A stretch of DNA of 64,000 bases from Tardiphaga robiniae. GTDB lineage: Bacteria > Pseudomonadota > Alphaproteobacteria > Rhizobiales > Xanthobacteraceae. The DNA lies in the NCBI RefSeq assembly GCF_001618955.1, contig NZ_LVYV01000056.1, positions 124,001 through 188,000 of the forward strand, read 5' to 3'. A model generated the notes under the pieces. The model was given only the letters and a program-made list of their open reading frames with translations. It was not told the origin of the DNA and ran no database searches. Position numbers and translations under genes: made by a program. This document shows, in pieces, positions 1 through 8,861 of the stretch (position 1 is the stretch's first letter; each line of letters begins with the position of its first letter).

Positions 1-1224
1 GTCATTGATCCCGTCCGCAATGACGCAGGCGAGCTGATCGGGTTTGCCAAGATCACGCGCGACATCACAGAGCGACGTCAAGCAACGCAGCAACTTGAAC
101 GTATGCAAAAGCAGCTGGCGGAAGCGCAGAAAATGGATGCGCTCGGTCAGCTGACCGGCGGAGTGGCTCATGACTTCAACAACCTCCTTATGGCAATCAC
201 GGGTAACGTTCGGCTGATCAAACGGCATGCCATTGTCCCCCGCGTGATCGAGGCAGCAGGAGCGATTGAGGCAAGCGTTCGTCGCGGCGCGGCACTTACT
301 CGTCAGTTGCTGACGTTTGCGCGGCGTCAGCAAGTCGCTCCGACGCTGCTCAATCTTGAAGAGACCGTGCAAGCTGTACGCGAGGTCTTGGCTACCGTTC
401 TGGGTAGCGCGATCAAGCTCGAAATCTCCGTACCGGCCGGAGTTTGGCCAATCTTCGCGGATCCAACCGAGCTCGAAACTGCACTCATCAATCTCAGCAT
501 CAACTCTCGTGACGCCATGCCCGACGGGGGCACCTTGACGATTACGGCAGCAAATTACCGGGTCAGGGATGGAGAGGATAAAGGCGAGTACGTGCAGATC
601 AAGGTGGCTGATACCGGCGCAGGTATTCCCGAGGACGTCATTGCGAAGGTGTTCGATCCGTTTTTCACGACCAAACCCGTCGGCAAAGGAACAGGATTGG
701 GACTCTCACAGGTGCATGGCTTTGCCAACCAGGCCGGCGGTCGTGTCGAAATCCAAAGCAAGCTCGGCGCTGGTACGGAAATCACCATTCGGCTTCCGCG
801 TGGCGAAGGCCATGCAGGTGCGCACGAAGCAGAGGTTCTGGCCAAAGGCGCCGGCAATGTCCTTCTTGTTGAAGACAATCCGGATGTTGCCACCGCCAGC
901 GCCGTATTTCTGGAAGAGTTGGGATATCGCGTGAAATGCGTACCGGACGCGGAGTCCGCATTGCGCGAGATCGAGCACGACGGCATCGACCTCGTTTTCA
1001 GCGATGTCGTGATGCCTGGAAAAATGGATGGTCTCGGCCTGGCCCGACATCTTAGGCAGAATTACCCGAACATCCCCGTCGTTCTCGCAACGGGCTACAG
1101 TGAGGCAGCGCGGAAACTGGGCTCTGAATTTTTGCTGTTGCGAAAACCTTACGAGCTTCATGAGCTGAGTAGTGCCTTACAGACAGCCCTTCACCAAAGA
1201 TCGAAGGGCGCTCTATTAAATTGA
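1..1224 (+). CDS. Hybrid sensor histidine kinase, 5'-truncated by window edge
   Basis: The reading frame is open from base 1, so the gene starts upstream. The first ~26 residues are the end of a PAS domain, closing with the motif ITRDITERR. The HisKA phosphoacceptor lies in GGVAHDFNN (His codon 169-171). An HATPase domain follows, with an N box around INSRDAMPDGG and a G box GTGLGLSQVHGF. The C-terminal receiver domain has its likely phosphorylated Asp in LVFSDVVMPG. From the family, it should autophosphorylate on His and pass phosphate to its own receiver. The H-box type is the same as in the large hybrid kinase at 44.4-47.6 kb. The input signal is unknown. Confidence 0.93.
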   Translation, partial: VIDPVRNDAGELIGFAKITRDITERRQATQQLERMQKQLAEAQKMDALGQLTGGVAHDFNNLLMAITGNVRLIKRHAIVPRVIEAAGAIEASVRRGAALTRQLLTFARRQQVAPTLLNLEETVQAVREVLATVLGSAIKLEISVPAGVWPIFADPTELETALINLSINSRDAMPDGGTLTITAANYRVRDGEDKGEYVQIKVADTGAGIPEDVIAKVFDPFFTTKPVGKGTGLGLSQVHGFANQAGGRVEIQSKLGAGTEITIRLPRGEGHAGAHEAEVLAKGAGNVLLVEDNPDVATASAVFLEELGYRVKCVPDAESALREIEHDGIDLVFSDVVMPGKMDGLGLARHLRQNYPNIPVVLATGYSEAARKLGSEFLLLRKPYELHELSSALQTALHQRSKGALLN

Positions 1225-1551
1225 ACCACAAACAATGCACCGGATCTTACGCCCACCTGTCTTGACTAGCGTCAGCCTCATCGGCTCATGACACTTTGCC
1301 TGCCATGGCGAGAGCCGATGGAGCAAGGCGAAGGTCCCTCATGGGTTCGCGATGCGACGATGCCTTCGATTGCGTGGCCGTAATTTTATCTAAATGCAGA
1401 GTGTTGAGAACGCAGTTTAGATTGGAACGCATCTGCGAAATGAACGTAGTAAGGGCGCCATGTCCCTTCTGTCAGACTCCACGTTGCAGATCGTCTTGCT
1501 TGCCGCCTTGTTCGTTGTCCTTGAGGGCCGCGGCGCCGTTTCGCGCCAGCT
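1225..1551. other. No gene seen
   Basis: Short open frames occur here, but none has a convincing composition together with a ribosome binding site. A frame from 1460 encodes a hydrophobic stretch (LQIVLLAALFVVL) but conflicts with the better-looking frame at 1552. Confidence 0.4.
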
Positions 1552-1734
1552 TTGGAACGTGCTTTTGAAGATCAAACTGTTTTCGCGTTCATCAGCGTGG
1601 AAGTGTTTGCCATGGTCACAAGGGACGGAACCACAATCCCCGGGATAGACGCCGAGCAGGTGGCCAAGCTTGAAATTGCACGTCGGATTTTGGAGCAGGC
1701 ACGGGCTATCCTAGCAAAGGCGGCGAAGGACTAG
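1552..1734 (+). CDS. Small hypothetical protein
   Basis: This 60-codon frame begins with TTG. Translation could also start at the ATG at 1612, giving about 40 residues. The C-terminal half (from EQVAKLEIARRILEQ) is an Ala/Glu/Arg-rich amphipathic helix, which makes real coding likely. I do not recognise a family. The start is uncertain because no strong Shine-Dalgarno sequence stands out. Confidence 0.42.
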   Translation: MERAFEDQTVFAFISVEVFAMVTRDGTTIPGIDAEQVAKLEIARRILEQARAILAKAAKD

Positions 1735-2190
1735 GCCTCGCTCCCTCCTTCACGGCCTGCCCGGTTGCGCTCATCTTGCGGCCGGCGGTCGGCAACGGGA
1801 CGCCAGTGGGCCCAGCGGATCGCCTTAATGGGGCGGGACTTCGGATCTTGGTGACGTTGACGCTGTCGGCCTGATTGCCGCCGCGGCAGTAGTAATAATT
1901 TGCATGGCAGGCGGCTCTGCTCGGTGGATGGACCAATGTCAGCGGTACATCTTGGGAACAACGCTAACAATTTTCACTTGGTCATACAGTGAAGTCGCCG
2001 GACGCTTGAACTCGCTTTCGCAGTCTCAACGATCAAGGTCGCCTAGCTCTCCGCCACTTGAGCCTTGGCTATCTAACGACCTTTTCCGGCGTGCTTGCGC
2101 CTGGGCGATGACTCTCTTGGATCTCTTTGGAGGCAGCGTCTTTGCCCACGATTCACCAGCAAAGGCCGTTAAGCGGCCGCGGAGCGTTTC
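1735..2190. other. No confident gene; possible decayed coding on minus strand
   Basis: The minus strand at about 1731-1970 has frames whose pieces look protein-like in different phases: NYYYCRGGNQADSVNV in one and RPIKAIRWAHWRPVADRR in the next. That would fit a small decayed gene, but I cannot name it. The plus-strand frame 1904-2194 has no support. Confidence 0.25.
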
Positions 2191-2400
2191 ATGAAGACTG
2201 CACTAGGAAGTGATCCGAGACTTAACGGCGATGGTCTCGTCGATTGTTTCAAAGATCAGTTGCTGATCGTTATGCTGAAGCGGCTTGGCGGCGGTCCATT
2301 ACGGATTCCAATCGAGGAAATGGACCGGACTGGAACGGACCTAGCGTCGTTTCGCCTTGTCGGCGACGACTTCGTCGTAAGTTTATTCAAACCGCATTAG
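2191..2400 (+). CDS. Small hypothetical protein
   Basis: The frame encodes 69 residues and is balanced in composition, with LLIVMLKRLGGG in the middle and an acidic-hydrophobic C-terminus (LVGDDFVVSLF). It starts at an ATG with GGAGCG 8 bases upstream. No known domain is recognised. It stands alone between weakly coding stretches. Confidence 0.5.
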   Translation: MKTALGSDPRLNGDGLVDCFKDQLLIVMLKRLGGGPLRIPIEEMDRTGTDLASFRLVGDDFVVSLFKPH

Positions 2401-2483
2401 GATGGCCGCGGCCCGCTGGCGCCTACGGCCCTTCGCATGTGCGGTTGGTCCTTCGAACGATCGACTAGATAATGCTTAAAAAG

Positions 2484-2516
2484 AAAGGCCGCATCGCCCA
2501 TGACGACGTGGCCTTT
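2484..2516. terminator. Weak stem-loop between convergent genes
   Basis: The 7-bp arms AAAGGCC (2484-2490) and GGCCTTT (2510-2516) flank a 19-base loop between the plus gene ending at 2400 and the minus gene ending at 2546. Only short A/T runs flank it, so terminator function is tentative. Confidence 0.35.
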
Positions 2517-2545
2517 GTCCTATCTGCTTATTGTAGGACAGTGCC

Positions 2546-2773
2546 CTACCGGTTTCCGAAATACGCCTGAGCCTGCTTCAGAGCCTCGGACGGGTCGTCG
2601 AACTTGTCGCCGGCGAAACTCTTCATGGGGCTCCAGTGCGGTCCGTGAGCGGTGATATGGAACCACCCATCCTCCCCCCGTCGGACGCGTCCGACGATCT
2701 CCTGACGCTCGGCCCAGACGAGCAGCCACGTCTGGGAGTTCTCGTTGTGTGGCTGCAGCTCGATGGTCGCCAT
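2546..2773 (-). CDS. Conserved-looking small hypothetical protein
   Basis: The 75-residue product is rich in Trp and charged residues (TWLLVWAERQE, DGWFHITAHGPHW) and ends in EALKQAQAYFGNR. This is typical of small soluble rhizobial proteins of unknown role. It is antisense to the upstream extension of the acyl-CoA dehydrogenase frame, which argues that the dehydrogenase starts further in, near 2867. No domain is recognised. Confidence 0.65.
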   Translation of the reverse strand: MATIELQPHNENSQTWLLVWAERQEIVGRVRRGEDGWFHITAHGPHWSPMKSFAGDKFDDPSEALKQAQAYFGNR

Positions 2774-2866
2774 ATAGTTCGTCCAAAAGGAGTGCCCGAG
2801 GACAACGCCAAGATTAGGAGTCGTTCCAGCAGATCGGAACTATCGGTGCGCTGCGGACTTCATCGC

Positions 2867-4006
2867 ATGCTCGCCAACTGTCGTGAGGACACCGTCATTC
2901 TCGCCCCTTCCGAATGTCATAAGCTGCTGGAGAATGCGCAGGCCTTCGCCGCGAAGCTCTCAAGCCGCGCCTTTGATACGGACAGAACTGCTCACATCGC
3001 ACCGGACGTCTGGACGGACTTCCGCTTCAGCGGATTGGCCATGAGCCCACTGCCTCACGAGCTCGGCGGCAGCAGTCTCTGGGACCCGCGGTTCGGCGCC
3101 GAACTCTGCACCATCCTGCGTCTGCTCGGCGCAGCGGACCTCTCGCTTGCCCGTATATTTGAGGGCCACGTCAACGCGGTGGGGCTGGTCTGCCGTTACG
3201 GAACACAAGCGCAGATCGAAGGTCTCGCGGGAAGCGTGCGTGATGGTGCGCTGTCCGCAGTATGGGGCGCCGACGACGCGCAGGGCCTGAGGATCACCCC
3301 GGAGCGGGATGGCAACGTCCTCAAAGGCCGCAAGATCCTGGCGTCGGGCGCCGGGTTCGTGACGCGTCCCCTGGTTACCGCATCAGCACCGGAGGGGCAG
3401 CAGATGTGCCTGCTCGACCTCGAGATCGGATATGCGCACGACACGTCCAGCTGGCAGGCGCAAGGCATGCGCGCGACGGCGACCGGGACGGTCGACTTCA
3501 CCGGGCGACGCATCACGGATCGTGAGCGGATCGGCGCTCCCGGCGACTTCATGCGACAGCCGCACTTCTCGGGCGGCGCATGGCGCTTCTGCGCCGTCCA
3601 TACCGGCGCAACGGAACGGCTAGTCGACCTGTTCCGAGAGCACCTTAATTCCTCAGCAAGGGGCGAAGACGCGTATCAGCTCGAGCGCCTTGCGACTTGT
3701 GTCGCCGACGCGACGACGGCGCGTTTTTGGGTGGAGGACGCCGCGCGCCGTCTGGCGGTCGAAGATGATCCAGAGAGCATCGTGGCTTTCGCCAACCTCA
3801 CCCGGATGGTTGTCGAACGATCCGCCCTGACTGTCATGGAGACCGTCCAGAGGGGCATCGGGCTTCGGGCGTTTGTGCGTCCTCACGACGTTGAGCGCAT
3901 CTGCCGCGACCTGGCGACGTATCTGCGGCAACCGGTGCCGGACCGCGCCATGAGCGATGGGGCTCAGGTCTTTCTGAGTTCGTCGCGGTCGGCAGGAGAC
4001 TTTTAG
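2867..4006 (+). CDS. Acyl-CoA dehydrogenase-like protein
   Basis: The product is about 379 residues, matching the length of the acyl-CoA dehydrogenase superfamily (FAD-dependent alpha,beta-dehydrogenation of acyl thioesters). Features include the N-terminal helical region with PLPHELGGSSLWD, a middle beta domain with GRKILASGAGFVTRPLV, and a C-terminal helical bundle. The open frame runs upstream to 2636, but there it is antisense to another gene, so the first internal ATG was chosen. No clear Shine-Dalgarno is seen at 2867. Its stop codon overlaps by one base the GTG start of the PIG-L gene, and the PIG-L gene overlaps the methyltransferase gene, so these three form a translationally coupled operon. 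The substrate is unknown; a lipid or sugar-linked acyl group is possible from context. Confidence 0.75.
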   Translation: MLANCREDTVILAPSECHKLLENAQAFAAKLSSRAFDTDRTAHIAPDVWTDFRFSGLAMSPLPHELGGSSLWDPRFGAELCTILRLLGAADLSLARIFEGHVNAVGLVCRYGTQAQIEGLAGSVRDGALSAVWGADDAQGLRITPERDGNVLKGRKILASGAGFVTRPLVTASAPEGQQMCLLDLEIGYAHDTSSWQAQGMRATATGTVDFTGRRITDRERIGAPGDFMRQPHFSGGAWRFCAVHTGATERLVDLFREHLNSSARGEDAYQLERLATCVADATTARFWVEDAARRLAVEDDPESIVAFANLTRMVVERSALTVMETVQRGIGLRAFVRPHDVERICRDLATYLRQPVPDRAMSDGAQVFLSSSRSAGDF

Positions 4007-4743
4007 TGAAGGTTTCGGGATATCTCGAAGTGACGAAGGCGCTTCCTATCATCTCGCGCGAGGCGCTGACGGAGGGTGCGCCCTTCTTAATTCTCTCGCC
4101 GCACCCGGACGACGAGACGTTAGGTCTTGGCGGTCTGATCGCTCAGGCCTGCCAAGCAGGCCAGAAGGTTCACGTCGTGGTTTTGACCGATGGTGCGGGT
4201 TCGCACCCCCGGTCGGTCCAGTACCCTCCGGAACGGCTGGTCGATCTCCGGAAGGCGGAAGTCAGGGCGGCAGGCGAAATTCTGGGCCTCCATCCGGCGT
4301 TCGTACGCCATCTCGACCTCCCCGACACGCAAGCCCCTCTGGAGGGACCCCAGTTCGACGCGGCGGTCCGCGCCGTGTCCGACCTTCTTCAGGAGACGGG
4401 CGCAAAGGCCTTGTTTGTGACGTGGGATCGGGATCCGCATTGCGATCATCAGGCGGCCGCTGCCATCGCCAAGGCGGCCGGAGTCGCCAACCCAGCTGTC
4501 AGGCTCTGGGCCTACCCCATCTGGGGGTGGCACCTCGATCAGGACGACGATGTCCCAGGCTTCCCGCGGGGCCACCGGCTGGATATCGCTGGAGAACGTG
4601 ATCTCAAGCACCGTGCTATCGCGGCCCACGCTTCGCAGATGTCCACGCTTATCGAAGACGATCCAACGGGCTTCCGGTTCACCGAAGAGACGTTGGCGCC
4701 GTTCCTTGGCGAGCACGAGTACGTTTACGAGGTCTCCCGATGA
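4006..4743 (+). CDS. PIG-L family N-acetylglucosaminyl deacetylase-like protein
   Basis: The 245-residue protein has the zinc-binding signature HPDDE at residues 33-37 and the second metal/catalytic motif DPHCDH near 143-148, both diagnostic for the PIG-L/LmbE fold. Known members remove acetyl groups from N-acetylglucosamine-type substrates (GlcNAc-PI, mycothiol precursors, bacillithiol). The gene starts with GTG at 4006, overlapping the previous stop, and ends with an overlap to the methyltransferase ATG. Together with the glycosyltransferase and NodS-like enzyme it suggests modification of an amino sugar. The substrate is inferred. Confidence 0.88.
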   Translation: MKVSGYLEVTKALPIISREALTEGAPFLILSPHPDDETLGLGGLIAQACQAGQKVHVVVLTDGAGSHPRSVQYPPERLVDLRKAEVRAAGEILGLHPAFVRHLDLPDTQAPLEGPQFDAAVRAVSDLLQETGAKALFVTWDRDPHCDHQAAAAIAKAAGVANPAVRLWAYPIWGWHLDQDDDVPGFPRGHRLDIAGERDLKHRAIAAHASQMSTLIEDDPTGFRFTEETLAPFLGEHEYVYEVSR

Positions 4744-5315
4744 GGAGGCACATAGAGAGTTTGCCCGCTTCATACTTCGAGGAACGGTACCGGCAGGATA
4801 TCGACCCCTGGGGATTCCGAACCAGCGCCTACGAGCGGGAGAAATATGACCGCACTCTGTCGGCTCTTACGCGCGCCCATTACGATCGTATCCTCGAAGT
4901 TGGCTGCTCGATCGGGGTCCTGACGGCAAGGCTCGCGCAGCGCGGCGGAGAACTGCTGGCGATCGACGCGTCCCGCACGGCGCTGGAAGCTGCGCGAAAG
5001 GACGCGCCGCCGAACGTCGCCTTCGAGGAATGTGTGCTGCCGACCGAATTCCCGGACGGCGCCTTCGACCTCATCGTGCTGTCTGAAGTGTTGTACTACT
5101 TCAGCCGGGCCGATCTCCTTTCGGTGGCCGAAAACTGCTGCAGGGTCCTCGCTCCCGACGGAGAGATCGTCCTCTGCCACTGGCTGGGCGAGACTGACTA
5201 TCCGCTGAGGGGAACGGAGGCCAGCGACGCTTTCGCCGACGCCGTCGTCAAGCGAGTTCCGGCTCGCCGGATCCTTCGCGATGAAGTCTACCGCCTGGAG
5301 CGGCTGTCCGCGTGA
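4740..5315 (+). CDS. NodS-like class I SAM-dependent methyltransferase
   Basis: The 191-residue product carries SAM motif I as ILEVGCSIGVL (residues 51-61) and post-motif GAFDLIVLSEVLYYF (108-121). The N-terminal DPWGFRTSAYEREKYD closely follows the pattern of NodS, the rhizobial N-methyltransferase that acts on de-N-acetylated chito-oligosaccharide. The ATG overlaps the stop codon of the deacetylase gene, so deacetylation followed by methylation of the exposed amine is an attractive inference. The last 68 bases overlap the 3' end of the convergent glycosyltransferase gene. It could methylate another acceptor; resemblance to NodS is by eye. Confidence 0.85.
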   Translation: MRRHIESLPASYFEERYRQDIDPWGFRTSAYEREKYDRTLSALTRAHYDRILEVGCSIGVLTARLAQRGGELLAIDASRTALEAARKDAPPNVAFEECVLPTEFPDGAFDLIVLSEVLYYFSRADLLSVAENCCRVLAPDGEIVLCHWLGETDYPLRGTEASDAFADAVVKRVPARRILRDEVYRLERLSA

Positions 5316-6414
5316 TTGCGGCGGCCCTCAGGCTTGCGACGATCATTCTGGCGATCGCGATCTGCCGAGGCAGCTCCGAGGGGCGTAGCGTCCGGTGAAC
5401 CGTGAGAACAGGACTTCTGCCCGATACGGCTTCCCATGCCTCACGAAGCGTCGCCTCCTCGGCACGGAGGTGACGAACGAAGTCGGAGGGAATGCACAAC
5501 CGGGCGGACATCGGACCGTCTTCGAGCGCACTCTGCCACGCCCGGCGGAAAAGCGATCGGTACATGGCGCGACGGGCGATCTGCAAGGCGGGCTCAAGAT
5601 CGTCGTCGCAAGGAGCATTCAAATCGGCGAGCCGGCGTTGCATGGTGTCGGCCGCTCCGCCATGCGCCCGCCCCAAGATCCGACAGGACGTCTGGACGAC
5701 GACGTCGAGCGAGTGACGAACCTTGAATCCCGCCTCGTCCAACGCAGCCGTAAGGGCGGCGTCTTCGCCGAGAGCGCGTGCAGGAAGTCCTCCGATGGCC
5801 CGATAGGCCGCCACGGTTACGGCCAGGCTCGCGCCCGAAGAGACACGATGGTTCGGCCAGGGATCATGGGCTCGCGGATCACAGCGCGCGATGATTTCCG
5901 CGGCAAGGCTGAGGTAAGTATCTTCGAGCCTACCGCGGGACAGGAAATCCCGTCCAAGCGAAACGATCTCGAGCGGTTCTGCATCGATGTAGCCTGCCAC
6001 GCACTCCACACCGTTCGCCAACTCATGGAGGTTAGACGAAAACCACGCGGGGCCGACGCAGCTATCGGCATCCGTGCTCATAATTACACCGCCCGGGCCG
6101 AGCGCATCGAGGCGGTCGGCCGCAAGGTCCATTGCACGCTTCCGCGCCCAGCCGGCGTTGGCCATCTCCGACGGCAATTCCTCCTCTATGACCACCACCC
6201 TCTGCGGGACCGAGTCGGCGAAACGTCTGGCGACTCCCGAGGTACCGTCAGTGCAATTGTTGGCGAACACCAGGATCTCGAACGCGTCCGCGGCAAGGGG
6301 CGCGCCGAAACGGTCGCGCTGGACGGCCAGCGCAGCGATACACCGCTCGATCCGGTCGGCTTCGTTGCATGCCGGAATGGTGACGATCGCGAAAGTCTCG
6401 ATGTTCGTATTCAT
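5248..6414 (-). CDS. Family 2 glycosyltransferase (GT-A fold)
   Basis: The 388-residue protein begins with a GT2 nucleotide-sugar fold: IVTIPACNEADRIERCIAAL, then FANNCTDGT, and a metal-binding MSTDADSCV segment. A later block, RVSSGASLAVTV followed by GLPARALGEDAALTAAL, fits the acceptor region. The ATG at 6414 was chosen because it directly precedes the fold; the longer frame to 6528 adds a low-complexity leader. It has no obvious membrane helices, unlike processive GT2 synthases. It converges on and overlaps the methyltransferase gene, and probably belongs to the same biosynthetic cassette although transcribed separately. Confidence 0.85.
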   Translation of the reverse strand: MNTNIETFAIVTIPACNEADRIERCIAALAVQRDRFGAPLAADAFEILVFANNCTDGTSGVARRFADSVPQRVVVIEEELPSEMANAGWARKRAMDLAADRLDALGPGGVIMSTDADSCVGPAWFSSNLHELANGVECVAGYIDAEPLEIVSLGRDFLSRGRLEDTYLSLAAEIIARCDPRAHDPWPNHRVSSGASLAVTVAAYRAIGGLPARALGEDAALTAALDEAGFKVRHSLDVVVQTSCRILGRAHGGAADTMQRRLADLNAPCDDDLEPALQIARRAMYRSLFRRAWQSALEDGPMSARLCIPSDFVRHLRAEEATLREAWEAVSGRSPVLTVHRTLRPSELPRQIAIARMIVASLRAAAITRTAAPGGRLHREGSGEPELA

Positions 6415-6647
6415 AAGGCGGAGCGTCCTGGCGTAGGTGCGCCTGCTAATCGCCAGGTTCGATGCATGTTCCCTCAGCTGGGCCGCAGCGGCTACTCTAT
6501 CAAGAGACTGGCGCGAAGGCCTGTCCATGTTCCAGGTCGTATCGCTCTCCAGGTTTTAGAGCGAAGCTTCTTCATCTGCCTTCCGCTGATGTCGGCGTAC
6601 TTGCTGATGGCCGCAGGCTTGGTCCCGCGATCCGGGCGCAGGCACCC

Positions 6648-8339
6648 TCACGCCGGATGCGCATCCGTATCACTGTCGATGTCACTGCGCCGGAGCAGAT
6701 AATCTAGACCGCCGACGCGGTACCAGCGATAGGCATATGCTTCCAGCATCAGGTGGTGCTTGCCCTGGGCATCGGCGCGGTTATGGTCTTCCGTCAGAAG
6801 ATTGATCAGGTGGTCGCCCTGCTTGCCATCGAGGCCGAGTGCAAATGACACTTCGCGTGGCTGTTCGTCGAGATTATGCACGAACAGCACGGAGTTGTTG
6901 CGCCAGTCGTAGCGGATCGCCAGCACGGCAGGGTTGCGCGTGGCGATGATGGTGAAGTCGCCCCAGCCAATTTCGGGGACCTCCTTGCGCATCCGGATCA
7001 TGCGCTCGGTCCAGTTCAGCATCGAATTGGGATCGCGGCGCTGCTTGGCGACATTGACGTGATTGTAGCCGTAGGGGCCCTTGTCGATCACAGGATTCTT
7101 TGACTTCTCGCTCTTGGTGAAGCCGGCACGGGGTTCGTTCGACCATTGCATCGGCGTCCGCGCGCAGTTGCGTTCAGGCAGCGTGAGATCATCACCCATG
7201 GCGATCTCGTCGCCATAGCGCAGCACCGGCGTACCCGGCAGCGTGTACATCAGACTGTAAGCAAGCTCGAGCCTGCGTCGGTCGCCGCCGAGCATTGGCG
7301 CCAGCCGACGTCGGATGCCGCGATCGTAAAGCTGCATGTCCTTGTCCGGGCCGAATTTCGCGAACACCGTCTGGCGTTGCTCCTCGGTCAGCCGGCCGAG
7401 ATCGAGCTCGTCATGATTGCGCAGGAACAGGCCCCATTGCGCCGTCGCCGGGCGTGGCTTGGTCACCTTCATCGCCGCAGCCAGTGGGCGCACGTCGCCG
7501 GAGGCCAGCGCATAGAACAGGTTCTGGTTGACGTGAAAGTTGAACATCATCTGCATGCGGTCGCCGTCGCTGCCGAAATATTCCATGTCGGTTTCCGGCA
7601 GCACATTGGCTTCGGCGAGAATGATGGCGTCGCCCTTGCGCCATTGCAGGAATTCGCGGAAGGCGCGCAGCATGTCGTATTGTTCGGTGGGCTTGTTGAC
7701 CTTCGGTCCCTTGGTGGCGATCACGAAGGGCACCGCATCCATGCGGAAGCCGGAGACGCCAAGCTGCAGCCAGAACCCCATGATCTTCAGGATCTCGGCC
7801 TGCACATAGGGATTGGATGTGTTGAGGTCCGGCTGGAAGTCATAGAACCGGTGGAAGAACCAGGACTTCGAGGTCGTGTCATGCGTCCAGGTCGATTTCT
7901 GCACGCCGGGAAACACCATACCCTTGTTGGCATTGGGCGGCTTCTTGTCCGACCACACATACCAGTCGCGATAGCGCGAATCCCTGGCGCTGCGCGCGTC
8001 CTTGAACCAGGCGTGCTGGTCCGAGGTGTGATTGACCACAAGGTCGATGATGACGCGGATGCCGCGCTGGTGGCAGCCATGGGTGAATTCGACGAAGTCG
8101 CCTAGCGTGCCGTAGCGCGGATCAACGCCGTAGTAGTCGGAGATGTCGTAGCCGTCGTCCTTGCCGGGCGAGGGCTGGAAGGGCATCAGCCAGATCGCGG
8201 TGATGCCGAGGCCGTGAATGTAGTCGAGCCGCCGCGTCAGGCCCTTAAAGTCGCCGCAACCGTCGCCATCAGCATCCATGAAACTGCCTACGGAGAGGCA
8301 GTAGAAGACGGCGTTCTTGTACCAGAGGTCGTCGATCAT
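6648..8339 (-). CDS. GH13 alpha-amylase family protein, trehalose synthase-like
   Basis: The 563-residue enzyme starts with MIDDLWYKNAVFYCLSVGSF, characteristic of trehalose synthase/maltose-active GH13 proteins. The four conserved regions are visible: VIIDLVVNHTS near 97-106, GFRMDAVPF with the nucleophile Asp201, IILAEANV with the acid/base Glu243, and LRNHDEL with Asp310. It lacks a signal peptide, so it should act in the cytoplasm on maltose, trehalose or short glucans. The start at 8339 is preferred over 8429 because the leader is low-complexity. Trehalose metabolism fits the stress theme, but the exact reaction is not determined. Confidence 0.87.
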   Translation of the reverse strand: MIDDLWYKNAVFYCLSVGSFMDADGDGCGDFKGLTRRLDYIHGLGITAIWLMPFQPSPGKDDGYDISDYYGVDPRYGTLGDFVEFTHGCHQRGIRVIIDLVVNHTSDQHAWFKDARSARDSRYRDWYVWSDKKPPNANKGMVFPGVQKSTWTHDTTSKSWFFHRFYDFQPDLNTSNPYVQAEILKIMGFWLQLGVSGFRMDAVPFVIATKGPKVNKPTEQYDMLRAFREFLQWRKGDAIILAEANVLPETDMEYFGSDGDRMQMMFNFHVNQNLFYALASGDVRPLAAAMKVTKPRPATAQWGLFLRNHDELDLGRLTEEQRQTVFAKFGPDKDMQLYDRGIRRRLAPMLGGDRRRLELAYSLMYTLPGTPVLRYGDEIAMGDDLTLPERNCARTPMQWSNEPRAGFTKSEKSKNPVIDKGPYGYNHVNVAKQRRDPNSMLNWTERMIRMRKEVPEIGWGDFTIIATRNPAVLAIRYDWRNNSVLFVHNLDEQPREVSFALGLDGKQGDHLINLLTEDHNRADAQGKHHLMLEAYAYRWYRVGGLDYLLRRSDIDSDTDAHPA

Positions 8340-8383
8340 GCGGCCCTTTGGTCCGTGGTTGTGTCGCGACCGGGTCGCGTCGA

Positions 8384-8644
8384 TCAGCCGGGACTCACTC
8401 GGAATCGTTGGAGCTTGCGGACGGCGCACACGTCCAAAATCGCACCGCCATTTTCAGTCCTGAACCATGAGAGCTCGACGCGAAGGAAAGATCCATCGAC
8501 TACACGAGCCGCAATTACTTTGGCCGTGCGGATGAAGTCGATTAAACTGCTGGTGCTATCAATGGTTCCCGTCAACACAGCGATCCTTATACTAACGGGG
8601 ACGCAGAACGCGGCGCCCATCAGCCGTGACGCCCTCCCCGCCAT
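8384..8644 (-). CDS. Small hypothetical protein
   Basis: The 86-residue frame lies just upstream of the GH13 gene on the same strand. Its composition is protein-like (SLIDFIRTAKVIAARVVDGSF then LSWFRTENGGAILDVCAV). An ATG at 8644 was chosen over 8713 because the longer frame would run across the small plus-strand gene at 8661. No family is recognised and coding status is moderate only. Confidence 0.42.
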   Translation of the reverse strand: MAGRASRLMGAAFCVPVSIRIAVLTGTIDSTSSLIDFIRTAKVIAARVVDGSFLRVELSWFRTENGGAILDVCAVRKLQRFRVSPG

Positions 8645-8660
8645 CGGGTAAAATGGGGAT

Positions 8661-8762
8661 ATGCAGGACCGTATTTTCGATCTTCTAACGTTGGGCATCT
8701 TACTCTTTGGCATAGCGCTGATCCTTCAGACACACCAGGAGCCCAATGACGGCTCGTTCTGA
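8661..8762 (+). CDS. 33-residue single-pass membrane protein
   Basis: The ATG is preceded by a purine-rich GGGGAT. The product MQDRIFDLLTLGILLFGIAL… has one hydrophobic helix at about residues 8-22 and a short charged tail. It is divergent from the small gene ending at 8644. Short single-helix proteins of this kind recur through the window. Function unknown. Confidence 0.5.
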   Translation: MQDRIFDLLTLGILLFGIALILQTHQEPNDGSF

Positions 8763-8861
8763 TGCGCGAGGGCGACACCCACCGGCCATCGTCTAAAGAG
8801 GTAGGAGCCGCGTTTTGATTTGGCGCGATCCGCAGACGTCACATCGAGTCACCATGAAAGA

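Noticed and set aside
5395-6702. Long plus-strand open frame of 435 codons
   Set aside because: It is antisense to the glycosyltransferase gene and GC-rich; its translation is Arg-rich with no motif.
7146-8105. Long plus-strand open frame of 319 codons
   Set aside because: It is antisense to the GH13 gene with all conserved motifs; His/Arg-rich composition is that of a shadow.
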